Origin: Collinsella sp.
Lineage (GTDB): Bacteria; Actinomycetota; Coriobacteriia; Coriobacteriales; Coriobacteriaceae
Length of the DNA: 64,000 nucleotides
Direction: 5' to 3'
Assembly: GCA_018381235.1 (NCBI GenBank)
Contig: JAGZSF010000010.1
Span: 186,001-250,000 of the forward strand
Numbering within the stretch: the first letter of the stretch is position 1; each line of letters begins with the position of its first letter. Positions 41,500-49,251 of this stretch are shown here, one piece after another. The notes beneath the pieces are model-generated. The model saw only the letters and a list, made by a program, of their open reading frames with translations. It made no database searches and was not told the DNA's origin. The position numbers and the translations under genes are program-made.

Positions 41500-42210
41500 T
41501 TACTCGGCCTCCTGGGCAAGCGCGGCGGTGACGGCATCCTGGGCAAGCGCGGCGGTGACGGCATCCTGGGAAATGTCGAGGCCGTAGGCGCGAACCTGCT
41601 CGACCGTCTTCTCGAAGACTTCCTCGATGGTCGCGGTCGCGTCGATGAGCTTTACGCGGTTTGGTTCCTCGGCGGCAATGGCGCAAAATCCCTGGTAGAC
41701 GCGCTCTTGGAAGGCCATGCCCTTGGCCTCCATGCGGTCGGCCGCACCGCGGTCGGCCATGCGCAGCGCCGCCTGCTCGGGCGTGATGTGATAGACGAGC
41801 GTGAGCGCCGGGTGCGTGCCCGCGACGGCCAGGTTGTTGGCATCGCGCACCATCTGGCGATCGAGGCCATCGGCAAACGCCTGGTAGCAGGTCGTGGAAT
41901 CGTAGAAGCGATCGCACAGGACCACCTTACCGACAGCAAGGGCGGGCACGATAACCTCATGCACTAGCTGGGCACGGGCGGCCTCATACAGCAGCAGCTC
42001 GCAAGTGTCGCCCATCGCCGTATTGGCGGGGTCGAGCAGCAGGGCGCGGATCTTTTCGCTGATGGCGGTACCGCCCGGCTCGCGCAGGCTCACAACCTGG
42101 TAGCCAGCGAGTTCAAGAGCGCGGGCAAGCAGGCGCGCCTGCGTGGACTTGCCGGCGCCATCGACGCCCTCGAGCGTGATAAAGCTATGTTGAGCGGGCT
42201 CAAAAGCCAT
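41500..42210 (-). CDS. tmk: Thymidylate kinase
   Basis: Phosphorylates dTMP to dTDP. The 236-residue protein has the P-loop FITLEGVDGAGKSTQ near residue 10, the DR-x motif LCDRFYDST near residue 95, and a lid near residue 150. About 25 residues at the C-terminus extend past the usual end and carry two tandem copies of DAVTAALAQ, encoded by two identical 27-base units at about 41518-41571. Confidence 0.93.
   Translation of the reverse strand: MAFEPAQHSFITLEGVDGAGKSTQARLLARALELAGYQVVSLREPGGTAISEKIRALLLDPANTAMGDTCELLLYEAARAQLVHEVIVPALAVGKVVLCDRFYDSTTCYQAFADGLDRQMVRDANNLAVAGTHPALTLVYHITPEQAALRMADRGAADRMEAKGMAFQERVYQGFCAIAAEEPNRVKLIDATATIEEVFEKTVEQVRAYGLDISQDAVTAALAQDAVTAALAQEAE
41518..41571. repeat. 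27-base tandem duplication at the tmk 3' end
   Basis: Two adjacent copies of a 27-base unit (GCAAGCGCGGCGGTGACGGC plus ATCCTGG), in frame. They add nine residues to the C-terminus of thymidylate kinase. A recent slippage event; copy number may vary between strains. Confidence 0.85.
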
Positions 42211-42313
42211 GGGCGCAGCCCCTTCCTACAAGGCGCGTAAATGCGATTTATAGCAACCAAGCAATGATACCCCAGTGCTCGGTGCGTCCCCAATGGCTAA
42301 AGGTGCCTTTCCA

Positions 42314-42381
42314 AAGTTGCGGTGAAATAGGGACTGATTGAAGCTCTGAGACCGCCAACAGTTCCTATTTCACCGCAACTT
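42314..42381. repeat. Family B hairpin, copy 1 (upstream of the zinc-ribbon gene)
   Basis: Eighteen-bp perfect arms AAGTTGCGGTGAAATAGG (42314-42331) and its complement (42364-42381). The other copy is at 43460-43522, so the two flank the gene at 42450. Confidence 0.85.
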
Positions 42382-42449
42382 ATGATGGGGAATTTTGGAC
42401 GCTGGGTATAATCGTCGTATTGCATTGAAATGTGGCGAAAGGAGTGGCA

Positions 42450-43439
42450 ATGTCTCGGTATTGCGCCTCGTGCGGCAAACTTCTTGCAGATAATGCCAAG
42501 TTCTGCACCTCGTGCGGTGCACCCGTTGAGCAAACAACCGCAAGCGATAGCCAGCCCGCTTTTGAGCAGACCGGTTCCCTCGATACGCCGCAAGCCAAGG
42601 CGGACGACCCCCTCGCCTATCGCCCCGACCCCGCCGCAGGCCCCGCGGCCGTCGAGACCACGCAGCGCATACCCGTCGCGAGCGGCTCGCCCCAACAGCA
42701 GCCGGCTCCCGCATACGCGCCCGCTTCGCCACAGACCCCCGCTCCCAAAAAGAGCGGCATCGGGCCGCTTATCGCCGTTATCGTTGTGCTGGTGGCGATC
42801 ATCATCGCCCTGGTCGTTTTCTTTGTGATCAAGCCTTTCGACAACGCCGCCACGCAGACGACTGCCGAGGTAGCTAAGCTGCACCATGACGTCGACGACG
42901 ATGACCTAAAGCCTCTCGGCGATCCCAACAGCCTGTACGACGATGATGACGATGACGATGACGACGAGGATGGCGGCGAAGCAACGCTCTCCGAGCAGAA
43001 TCTCTACCGCCGACTGAGCGAATACTACGACCTGCTCGAAGACCTCGACAACTACGTCCGTGGCTGCGCGCAGAACTTCAACGGCAGTTATCTGGAAGAG
43101 GATCGAACCGCCCGTCAAAATCTCGCCGACGTCGCCGAGCGCACGGAGGACACCATCGAGCAGTATTACGACATCGTCGAGGACCTAGACGTTCCGACGA
43201 GCTCCAAGAACTACAGCTCCTGGAAGGACATCATCGCCCTGTACGACGACCTGGATCACCGCATTGACGCAATCTGTGATGCCTGGGAGATCAGCCTGAA
43301 ATACGCCAAGCCTGCGGACCACAAGAATGAGATCGTGGCGCCGCTGTCGCGCGACAACGTGGCGGGCACCAATGACAATAAGTACCGCCTAGACTTTGAG
43401 GAGCGCTATCCCGGCGCCAAGCCTGTCGAGGTGAAGTAA
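42450..43439 (+). CDS. Zinc-ribbon, single-span membrane protein
   Basis: A 329-residue protein. Residues 4-24 form a zinc ribbon (YCASCGKLLADNAKFCTSCG). A Pro/Ala/Gln-rich linker runs to about residue 104, one membrane helix follows at about 107-131 (GPLIAVIVVLVAIIIALVVFFVI), and then an extracytoplasmic part with an Asp run (eight in a row) near 165 and a helical region with YDDLDHRIDAICDAWEISLKY. ATG 42450 follows AAAGGAG. The gene is flanked by two family B hairpins. The ribbon suggests a DNA, RNA or protein partner in the cytoplasm and the outer part a sensor. No function known. Confidence 0.75.
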   Translation: MSRYCASCGKLLADNAKFCTSCGAPVEQTTASDSQPAFEQTGSLDTPQAKADDPLAYRPDPAAGPAAVETTQRIPVASGSPQQQPAPAYAPASPQTPAPKKSGIGPLIAVIVVLVAIIIALVVFFVIKPFDNAATQTTAEVAKLHHDVDDDDLKPLGDPNSLYDDDDDDDDDEDGGEATLSEQNLYRRLSEYYDLLEDLDNYVRGCAQNFNGSYLEEDRTARQNLADVAERTEDTIEQYYDIVEDLDVPTSSKNYSSWKDIIALYDDLDHRIDAICDAWEISLKYAKPADHKNEIVAPLSRDNVAGTNDNKYRLDFEERYPGAKPVEVK

Positions 43440-43459
43440 TCCCAACAACTGATCAAAAC

Positions 43460-43522
43460 TTGCGGTGAAATAGGGATTGATTAGGCCTTTTGCCAGCAAA
43501 AACAGTCCCTATTTCACCGCAA
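43460..43522. repeat. Family B hairpin, copy 2 (downstream of the zinc-ribbon gene)
   Basis: Seventeen-bp perfect arms TTGCGGTGAAATAGGGA (43460-43476) and its complement (43506-43522). The loop differs from that of copy 1. Confidence 0.85.
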
Positions 43523-43531
43523 CTTAGAAGT

Positions 43532-43569
43532 GGGGCCGGGTGCGCATTTGCATTTGCGCGCCCGGCCCC
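43532..43569. terminator. Hairpin between two converging genes
   Basis: GGGGCCGGGTGCGCA (43532-43546) pairs with TGCGCGCCCGGCCCC. It ends the zinc-ribbon gene and the topoisomerase operon; no clear T-run is present. Confidence 0.6.
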
Positions 43570-43590
43570 GCCTTGTCTATATGTGCTCGG

Positions 43591-46185
43591 TTACTTGTCG
43601 GCGGCTGCTTTCTTGGTAGTCGACTTCTTCGCGGTCGTCTTCTTGGCGGCAGTTGCTTTCTTAGCCGTCGTCTTCTTGGCCGCCGTCGTCTTCTTGGCCG
43701 TGCTCGCCTTGGTCGTAGTCTTGCGGCCGCGGGCCGGCTTCTTCTCCTTGGTCGGACAGTCCATGTTGACGCAGATACGCCACGGGCCGCGCGCCGTGTT
43801 GACCACCACGATGGGGGCGCCGCACTCGGGGCAGGTCTCACCCGTCGCCTCGAGCTTACCGCGCGCCGGTAGAGGATAGCTCACGCCGCAATCGTCATAG
43901 TTGGTGCAGCGGATAAAGCGCTTGCCGCTCTTCTCGCTCTTGTGCGCGATCAGGTCGCCATGGCGTCCGGCCTCGGCACACACCTTGCACTCGCCCACCT
44001 TAAGGTCGGGCTCGTAGTTGGTGGGGCATGTGGGGTTCACGCAAATCTCGAAGGCCTTCTGGCGGAACGGCTGACACTTAATGCGCGGCGCACCGCACTC
44101 GGGACACACGGCGGCCTCGCCCTCGAGCGGGCTCACCTTGACGCCACTCGGCACCGGATAGGTCACGTCGCAGTCGGGCCATCCCATGCAGCCGATAAAG
44201 CTGCCGCGGGTCTTGGCGCTCGTCTTCATAACCAGGTCCTTGCCGCACTTGGGACAGGCGCCCACGCGTGCATCGGCCGTGACGGCGTCGCTGATGGCGT
44301 CGCCCAGCTCCTGCGTATGCTTGAGCAGCTCGTCGAGCACGCCGGCCAGCAGTGCGCGCGAGTGCGTCACGACATGCTCTTCGGTGTCCTCGCCGCGCTC
44401 GACGCGGGTCATGTCGCCGTCGAGCTCGCTGGTCATATCGGGGCTCGTGATGCGCGGGGCAAACTGCGTCAGCGCATCGATGATGGCGATGCCCAGCTGA
44501 CTCGGCTCCACGGGATCGTTTTTGAGGTAGCGCACGGCGTACAGGCGCTCGATGATGCTCGCGCGCGTGGACTTGGTGCCCAGGCCGCGCTTTTCCATCT
44601 CCTGCACGAGCTTGCCCTGGCTGTAGCGCGCGGGCGGCTCGGTCTGCTTGGCCTCGAGCTTAATGTCGAACACGTCGACCGTATCGCCCTGCTCCAGCGG
44701 CGGCATCTGCTCGTCGCGCTTGAGTCCGTACGGGTACGCCTCGCGGAAACCCGGGGTCACGAGCACATCGCCCGAAGCCACGAACGACTCGCCGTTCACG
44801 TCGAGCTCGAGCTTAGTGTTTTCGATGGTCGCGGGACCCATAAGCGTCGCTAGGAAGCGGCGGGCGATGAGGTCGTAGAGCTTGCGCTGGCCGCCGTCGA
44901 GCGTGGACGGATCGCCCTCGCCCGTGGGATAGATAGGCGGGTGGTCGGTGGTCTCGACCTTGCCGCGCGTGGGCTTCATGGGGCCGGCGAGGACCTTTTT
45001 GCACACGGGCGCCAGCGACGGGTTGATCTTTGCAAGGTCACTCACCACAGCGCCCAGATCGAGCGTCGCGGGGTATACGGTATTGTCGACACGCGGGTAG
45101 CTGATGAGGCCCGCCATGTAGAGGGACTCGGCGATGCGCATGGTACGCGCAGGCGAGATACCCTCGGCTGCGGCGGCAGCCTGCAGCGAGGTGGTCGCAA
45201 ACGGCGTGGGCGGCTGCTGCTTGCGCGAGCGCTTGGTCACCGCGGCGACGGTTGCCGTCTTGGCACCGTCAACGTGACCGTACGCCGTCTCAGCAGCATC
45301 CTTGTCGGTAAAGCGCGCCGTCTTGTGCGCGATCTTAAAGCGATCGTCCTCGGCAGCGCCTTGCGCGGCGCCCATGCCGCGAATCTGCCAATAGTCCTCG
45401 GGCACAAACGCCATGCGCTCGCGTTCGCGCTCGACCACCAGGGCAAGCGTCGGCGTCTGCACGCGGCCGGCGGAACGCACGTTGCCAAAGCCGCCAAACT
45501 TGGCGAGCGTCAGGTAGCGCGTGAGCACCGCACCCCAAATGAGGTCGATGTGCTGACGGCTCTCGCCGGCGTCGGCCAGGTTCTGGTCGAGCGAGACAAG
45601 GTTATCGAAGGCCTGCGTGATCTCGGCCTTGGTAAACGAAGAATACTGGGCGCGGGCAACCGGCAAGTCCGGCGCAACCTCGCGCACCTTGTTGAGGGCG
45701 TCCGAACCGATCAGCTCGCCCTCGCGATCGAAGTCCGTAGCGATGATGACGCTGTCGGACTTCTTGGCAAGGTTCTTGAGCGAGCGAATGAGCTCTTTCT
45801 CGGCCGGCAGCTTAATGACGGGTGCCCAGGTGAGATAGGGCAGACTCTCGAGCTTCCAGCCCTTGATGGAGATGCCATCGGCAAGGAACGGCTTACGCTT
45901 GGTGTCGTAAGGCGGACGAGCCAGGCCATCGGGCATGTCGGCCGGCAGCATCTCGCCGTCCTCGGTAACCGAATACCAGCCCAGCTTTTTATCAAACAGC
46001 ACGCTGTCGCAAAAATCGGGCGCAAGGATGTGACCGGCCAGGCCGATGGTCACGCACTCCTCGCCCTTCCACTCAAAACGGTAGATTGCGGTGTTGTACA
46101 CCTTGTCCTTTTTGGGCTTACCCGTGGACAGCCGCTCGGCAATCTGACGCGCGGCGTCATTTTTCTCGGCGATGATGAGCTTCAA
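43591..46185 (-). CDS. topB: Type IA DNA topoisomerase (topoisomerase III/archaeal type) with zinc ribbons and a Lys/Ala tail
   Basis: Relaxes or unlinks DNA through a covalent tyrosine link. The 864-residue protein has the Toprim domain at the start (LIIAEKNDAARQIAE and, at about 151-160, DFDREGELIG), the four-part type IA core (RSAGRVQTPTLALV near 238) and catalytic Tyr363 in LISYPRVDNTVYP. Four zinc ribbons follow at about 645-830, with CPKCG, CPECG, CKVC and CPECG pairs. The tail (about 835-864) is built of KKTTAKKATAAKKTT units, like histone H1. The core resembles topoisomerase III, but the zinc ribbons are a topoisomerase I trait, so the symbol is tentative. It is downstream of hypB. 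Confidence 0.88.
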   Translation of the reverse strand: MKLIIAEKNDAARQIAERLSTGKPKKDKVYNTAIYRFEWKGEECVTIGLAGHILAPDFCDSVLFDKKLGWYSVTEDGEMLPADMPDGLARPPYDTKRKPFLADGISIKGWKLESLPYLTWAPVIKLPAEKELIRSLKNLAKKSDSVIIATDFDREGELIGSDALNKVREVAPDLPVARAQYSSFTKAEITQAFDNLVSLDQNLADAGESRQHIDLIWGAVLTRYLTLAKFGGFGNVRSAGRVQTPTLALVVERERERMAFVPEDYWQIRGMGAAQGAAEDDRFKIAHKTARFTDKDAAETAYGHVDGAKTATVAAVTKRSRKQQPPTPFATTSLQAAAAAEGISPARTMRIAESLYMAGLISYPRVDNTVYPATLDLGAVVSDLAKINPSLAPVCKKVLAGPMKPTRGKVETTDHPPIYPTGEGDPSTLDGGQRKLYDLIARRFLATLMGPATIENTKLELDVNGESFVASGDVLVTPGFREAYPYGLKRDEQMPPLEQGDTVDVFDIKLEAKQTEPPARYSQGKLVQEMEKRGLGTKSTRASIIERLYAVRYLKNDPVEPSQLGIAIIDALTQFAPRITSPDMTSELDGDMTRVERGEDTEEHVVTHSRALLAGVLDELLKHTQELGDAISDAVTADARVGACPKCGKDLVMKTSAKTRGSFIGCMGWPDCDVTYPVPSGVKVSPLEGEAAVCPECGAPRIKCQPFRQKAFEICVNPTCPTNYEPDLKVGECKVCAEAGRHGDLIAHKSEKSGKRFIRCTNYDDCGVSYPLPARGKLEATGETCPECGAPIVVVNTARGPWRICVNMDCPTKEKKPARGRKTTTKASTAKKTTAAKKTTAKKATAAKKTTAKKSTTKKAAADK

Positions 46186-46239
46186 AAGAGGCTCCTATCT
46201 CGTGTCTCTGCGGCTACGCCCGCCCGTATGGCGGCCGAT

Positions 46240-46923
46240 TTACGCCCTTGCTTGCTCGATCTGCCCGATGAGCCAATCGCACCAGGCATCCATGCCCTCG
46301 CCCTTGCGCGCGCTCACGGCAAACCGCGGCGCCTGCGGATTGAGGTCGTCGAGTGTCTTAGTATACCTATCCATGTCAAAATCGAAAGCCGGGGCCACGT
46401 CTACCTTGTTGAGCAGCTGTGCGCCGGCGTGCTGGAAGATGCCCGGGTACTTGACGGGCTTGTCGTCGCCCTCGGGCACCGAGAGAATCATGATGGACAG
46501 GTTCTCACCCAGGTCAAAGTCGACCGGGCAGACCAGGTTGCCCACGTTTTCGATAAAGATGACGTCGATGTTCTCCAGACCGACGGCTTGGTCGAAGGCG
46601 TCGACGGCCTCCATGATCATGTTGCCCTCGAGGTGGCACAGGCCGCCCGTGTTGATCTGGATGGCGGGCATGCCGGCTTCCTTCATGGTGATTGCGTCGA
46701 CATCCGAGGCGATATCGCCCTCGATGACGGCACAACGCAGGCCAGCCTTGTCGCGCAGGCGCTCGTTGGTGCCCAGGATCGTGGTGGTCTTGCCCGAACC
46801 GGGGCTCGACAGCACATTGATCACATAGGTATTTGTCTCATTAAATCGCTGACGCAGCTGATCTGCCAGGCGCTCGTTGCGCGACAGAATCGGCGACGCG
46901 ATATCAATCGTTTTCTCGGCCAT
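46240..46923 (-). CDS. hypB: Hydrogenase nickel incorporation GTPase HypB
   Basis: GTPase that helps insert nickel into NiFe hydrogenase. The 227-residue protein has VLSSPGSGKTTTI (P-loop) near residue 38, VIEGDIASDVDA near 66, the CHLE metal site near 95, and the NKVD guanine motif near 172. The N-terminal His-rich or CxxCGC region of some HypBs is absent. It follows hypA. No hydrogenase structural genes are in the window. Confidence 0.92.
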   Translation of the reverse strand: MAEKTIDIASPILSRNERLADQLRQRFNETNTYVINVLSSPGSGKTTTILGTNERLRDKAGLRCAVIEGDIASDVDAITMKEAGMPAIQINTGGLCHLEGNMIMEAVDAFDQAVGLENIDVIFIENVGNLVCPVDFDLGENLSIMILSVPEGDDKPVKYPGIFQHAGAQLLNKVDVAPAFDFDMDRYTKTLDDLNPQAPRFAVSARKGEGMDAWCDWLIGQIEQARA

Positions 46924-46978
46924 ACTTAGCGCTCCTTACTTTGGCCCCTTTATACCCCATCACTAGATGGCTAGCGGG

Positions 46979-47335
46979 CTAATCGTCGGGGGTTTCGATT
47001 TCGATACTCGCGATATCGAGCTCGCGGCCGTGCAGTAGGCGCACGTTGGCACCACCACACTGGGGACAGCGACAGTGGAAGCGATCGTGGTCGAAGACCT
47101 CGCCGCAGTCCAGGCATTCACTTTGTGGGTGAATCTCCTCAACCGCAAGCTCGCAGCCTCGCGTGAGCGGGTCCTCGTCACGAAATGTCTCCCACGCAAA
47201 GTCGAGCGCCTCGCGCACGACCTCGGTCATATCCCCGATACGCAGCGTTACCAAAACGGCGCGCGAGGCCCCCGCCCCACGCGCCGCGCGAATCACTGTA
47301 TCGAGTATGCCGTTGACAATGCCAACCTCATGCAT
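46979..47335 (-). CDS. hypA: Hydrogenase maturation nickel metallochaperone HypA
   Basis: A 118-residue nickel chaperone. The nickel-binding His2 is present in MHEVGI, and the zinc site has two CxxC motifs (CLDCG and CPQCG) at about residues 72-93. It lies between tatC and hypB with seven bases to the tatC stop, so one operon tatB-tatC-hypA-hypB-topB is likely. The link with Tat is sensible because hydrogenases are Tat substrates. Confidence 0.93.
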   Translation of the reverse strand: MHEVGIVNGILDTVIRAARGAGASRAVLVTLRIGDMTEVVREALDFAWETFRDEDPLTRGCELAVEEIHPQSECLDCGEVFDHDRFHCRCPQCGGANVRLLHGRELDIASIEIETPDD

Positions 47336-47341
47336 ACCGAT

Positions 47342-48136
47342 TTACTCCTCGCTGTCCTCTTCGTCGTCCGAAAACAGGTCCAGACGGCTCACAAACAAGC
47401 CCTCCTTGCCCTCGCGCGCGGTAATGACCACGCGGGCGATGGCGAGCGAAATCTCGTAGAGCGAGAGCAGGGCGCCGTACATGAGGCCCAGCGTAACGGG
47501 CGAGCCGTCGGGCGTAATCACAGCCGAGCCCACAAGCAGGCCAACGTATACATAACGCCAGGCACTGCGGAAAGCAGCGTAGGACACGATGTGGAAGACG
47601 GACAAGTAGAAGATGATGAGCGGTAGCTCAAACGCCACGCCAAAGCCGATCATAAAGAGCAGCTCCATGTTGACGTAATTCTCCAGATCGGGCAGCGCCG
47701 TAGCGACGGCCGAAGTCTCGCCGATGAGCCACTCAAAGCCCGCAGGGATGATGATGAAGTAGCAAAAGATGGCACCCAGGAAGAACAGCACCGTCGAGGC
47801 GAGCACCGTGGGCACGACCCATTTGCGCTCGTTGGGGCGAAGCGCCGGCAGGAAAAATGCCAGAATCTGCCAGATGATCATGGGTGTGCACATGACCACG
47901 GCCATCTTGATGGCCAGCGAGAAGCGCAGGCCAAAGCCGCCGAGCGTGGTGGTGATGTAGAACTTACCGTCCGGCACAAAGGAGCGGATGGGGTCTTCCA
48001 GGATGTCGAGCACCACGGGCGTGGCGAAATACAGCACGATGGCGGCGGCAAACACCGACACGACCACGATAGTCAGGCGGCGACGGAGCTCTCCCAGGTG
48101 ATCGAAGAGCGGCATGCGCGCAGGTCCGATAGGCAT
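47342..48136 (-). CDS. tatC: Sec-independent protein translocase TatC
   Basis: Receptor subunit of the twin-arginine translocase, with six membrane helices in 264 residues. The signature FDHLGELRRRLTI is near residue 10 and the conserved FGVAFELPLIIFYL near residue 162. The C-terminus is acidic (DLFSDDEEDSEE). Start and stop overlap with tatB by one base. Confidence 0.95.
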   Translation of the reverse strand: MPIGPARMPLFDHLGELRRRLTIVVVSVFAAAIVLYFATPVVLDILEDPIRSFVPDGKFYITTTLGGFGLRFSLAIKMAVVMCTPMIIWQILAFFLPALRPNERKWVVPTVLASTVLFFLGAIFCYFIIIPAGFEWLIGETSAVATALPDLENYVNMELLFMIGFGVAFELPLIIFYLSVFHIVSYAAFRSAWRYVYVGLLVGSAVITPDGSPVTLGLMYGALLSLYEISLAIARVVITAREGKEGLFVSRLDLFSDDEEDSEE

Positions 48137-48717
48137 TACTCATCGCCTCCCTTCGAGGCGTCGGCGGCAGCGGCGTCGTCCTCGGCCTCGAGCTCGCGGG
48201 CGAGCTGGTCGACGACGGCCTTGCGCTTGCGGGGACGACGGGCGTAGAGGTCGGCCGTCGTGGGCTCTACCGGCTCGGGCTCGGGCTCTGCAGCAGGCTC
48301 GGGCTCGACGACAAGCTCGGCGGCAGCGGCAGACTCGGCACCCTCGGCCTCGGACTCCTCAGCAGCACCCTCGCCCTCGGTGGCACCCTCGCTCGCAGCC
48401 TTCTCGGCGGCAAGGCGGGCACGGCGCTCGGCAAAGGTCTCCTTCTTTGCGGGCGCGGCCGTCTCGACGGCATCATCGTCCGCATCGGAATCGTCATCGA
48501 CGGCAGCCTTCTTGGGCTTGACCGGAGCCGAAGCAGCCTCGCTTACCGGATCGATGATCTCGGACTGAACAACGGCCGTCATCTTTTCCTGCGTCTCGCG
48601 GAACTGACGGATGGCACGGCCGATCGTGCGGCCCATCTGCGGGAGCTTATCCGGGCCAAACAGCAAAAAGCCGAAGACCACGATGATTGCCAGCTCACCC
48701 TCTCCAATACCAAACAC
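48136..48717 (-). CDS. tatB: TatA/TatB-type translocase subunit
   Basis: Twin-arginine translocase subunit of 193 residues. The GTG at 48717 follows GGAGG; the product then starts VFGIGEGELAIIVVFGFLLFGPDKLPQ, the typical single helix plus the FGPxxLP hinge and amphipathic helix (MGRTIGRAIRQFRETQEKM). After residue 65 it is a long, acidic Ala/Glu/Pro-rich tail ending in RRPRKRKAVVDQL. The Glu in GEGE and the length favour TatB, but a bifunctional TatA cannot be excluded. Confidence 0.88.
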   Translation of the reverse strand: MFGIGEGELAIIVVFGFLLFGPDKLPQMGRTIGRAIRQFRETQEKMTAVVQSEIIDPVSEAASAPVKPKKAAVDDDSDADDDAVETAAPAKKETFAERRARLAAEKAASEGATEGEGAAEESEAEGAESAAAAELVVEPEPAAEPEPEPVEPTTADLYARRPRKRKAVVDQLARELEAEDDAAAADASKGGDE

Positions 48718-48798
48718 ACATACCTCCAAGGCTCGATGTGAGTCGAGCCCGCACCGCGCCATTCGGCCGGAACTCGTCTATTCATTCGGTCAAGTATA

Positions 48799-48826
48799 GC
48801 GCCCGGACGCCAAAACGTCCGAGCGC
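48799..48826. terminator. Hairpin upstream of tatB
   Basis: GCGCCCGGACG / CGTCCGAGCGC stem with a loop CCAAAA; it lies between the STAS gene's 3' end and tatB and may end the STAS transcript. Confidence 0.5.
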
Positions 48827-48870
48827 ATCACAAACATATGCCAAACGGCACGCCCTTTTGGGGGCAAAGA

Positions 48871-49185
48871 TTATGCCGCCGTGATCGAAATCTCCTGGTC
48901 GACGCCCAGCAGCTGAACCACGCGCATCACCTGGGGCTGCACATTAGTGCAGCTAAAGCGCTTACCGTGGTCGACCGCGTGGTGCGCGGCGCCCACGAGC
49001 ACGCCAATGCCCGTCGAATCGATGTAGCTCACCTGGGCAAAATCGAGCTCAACGGCCTCAGTGGGCTGCTCGAGCGCCAGGTCGATAGCATTGCGCAGGC
49101 TATCGGCGTTAGAGATATCGATCTCGCCGGTTACCTTAATGGTGTAGATCTCCGGCGTGGGGTTGGTGGAAATACCCAAATCCAT
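48871..49185 (-). CDS. STAS domain anti-sigma factor antagonist
   Basis: A 104-residue single STAS domain: IYTIKVTGEIDISNADSLRNAI near residue 15 and VELDFAQVSYIDSTGIGVLVGA near 45, with Ser at the usual phosphorylation place (DST). Such proteins free a sigma factor by binding an anti-sigma kinase. No RsbW-like kinase or sigma factor is adjacent, so the partner is elsewhere. Confidence 0.9.
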   Translation of the reverse strand: MDLGISTNPTPEIYTIKVTGEIDISNADSLRNAIDLALEQPTEAVELDFAQVSYIDSTGIGVLVGAAHHAVDHGKRFSCTNVQPQVMRVVQLLGVDQEISITAA

Positions 49186-49251
49186 GTATACGCTCCTTTA
49201 CGTATCGAAAGTGCGGATAGTACTGGGCGCGGACTTGCGGGGCCCTAGGCG

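Noticed and set aside
44941..46929. A 662-codon open frame on the plus strand
   Set aside because: Antisense to the topoisomerase and hypB; the composition is that of reverse-strand GC-rich coding DNA.
46979..47335. A full hydrogenase locus
   Set aside because: Only hypA and hypB are present; hypC-F and hydrogenase subunits were looked for among neighbours and not found.
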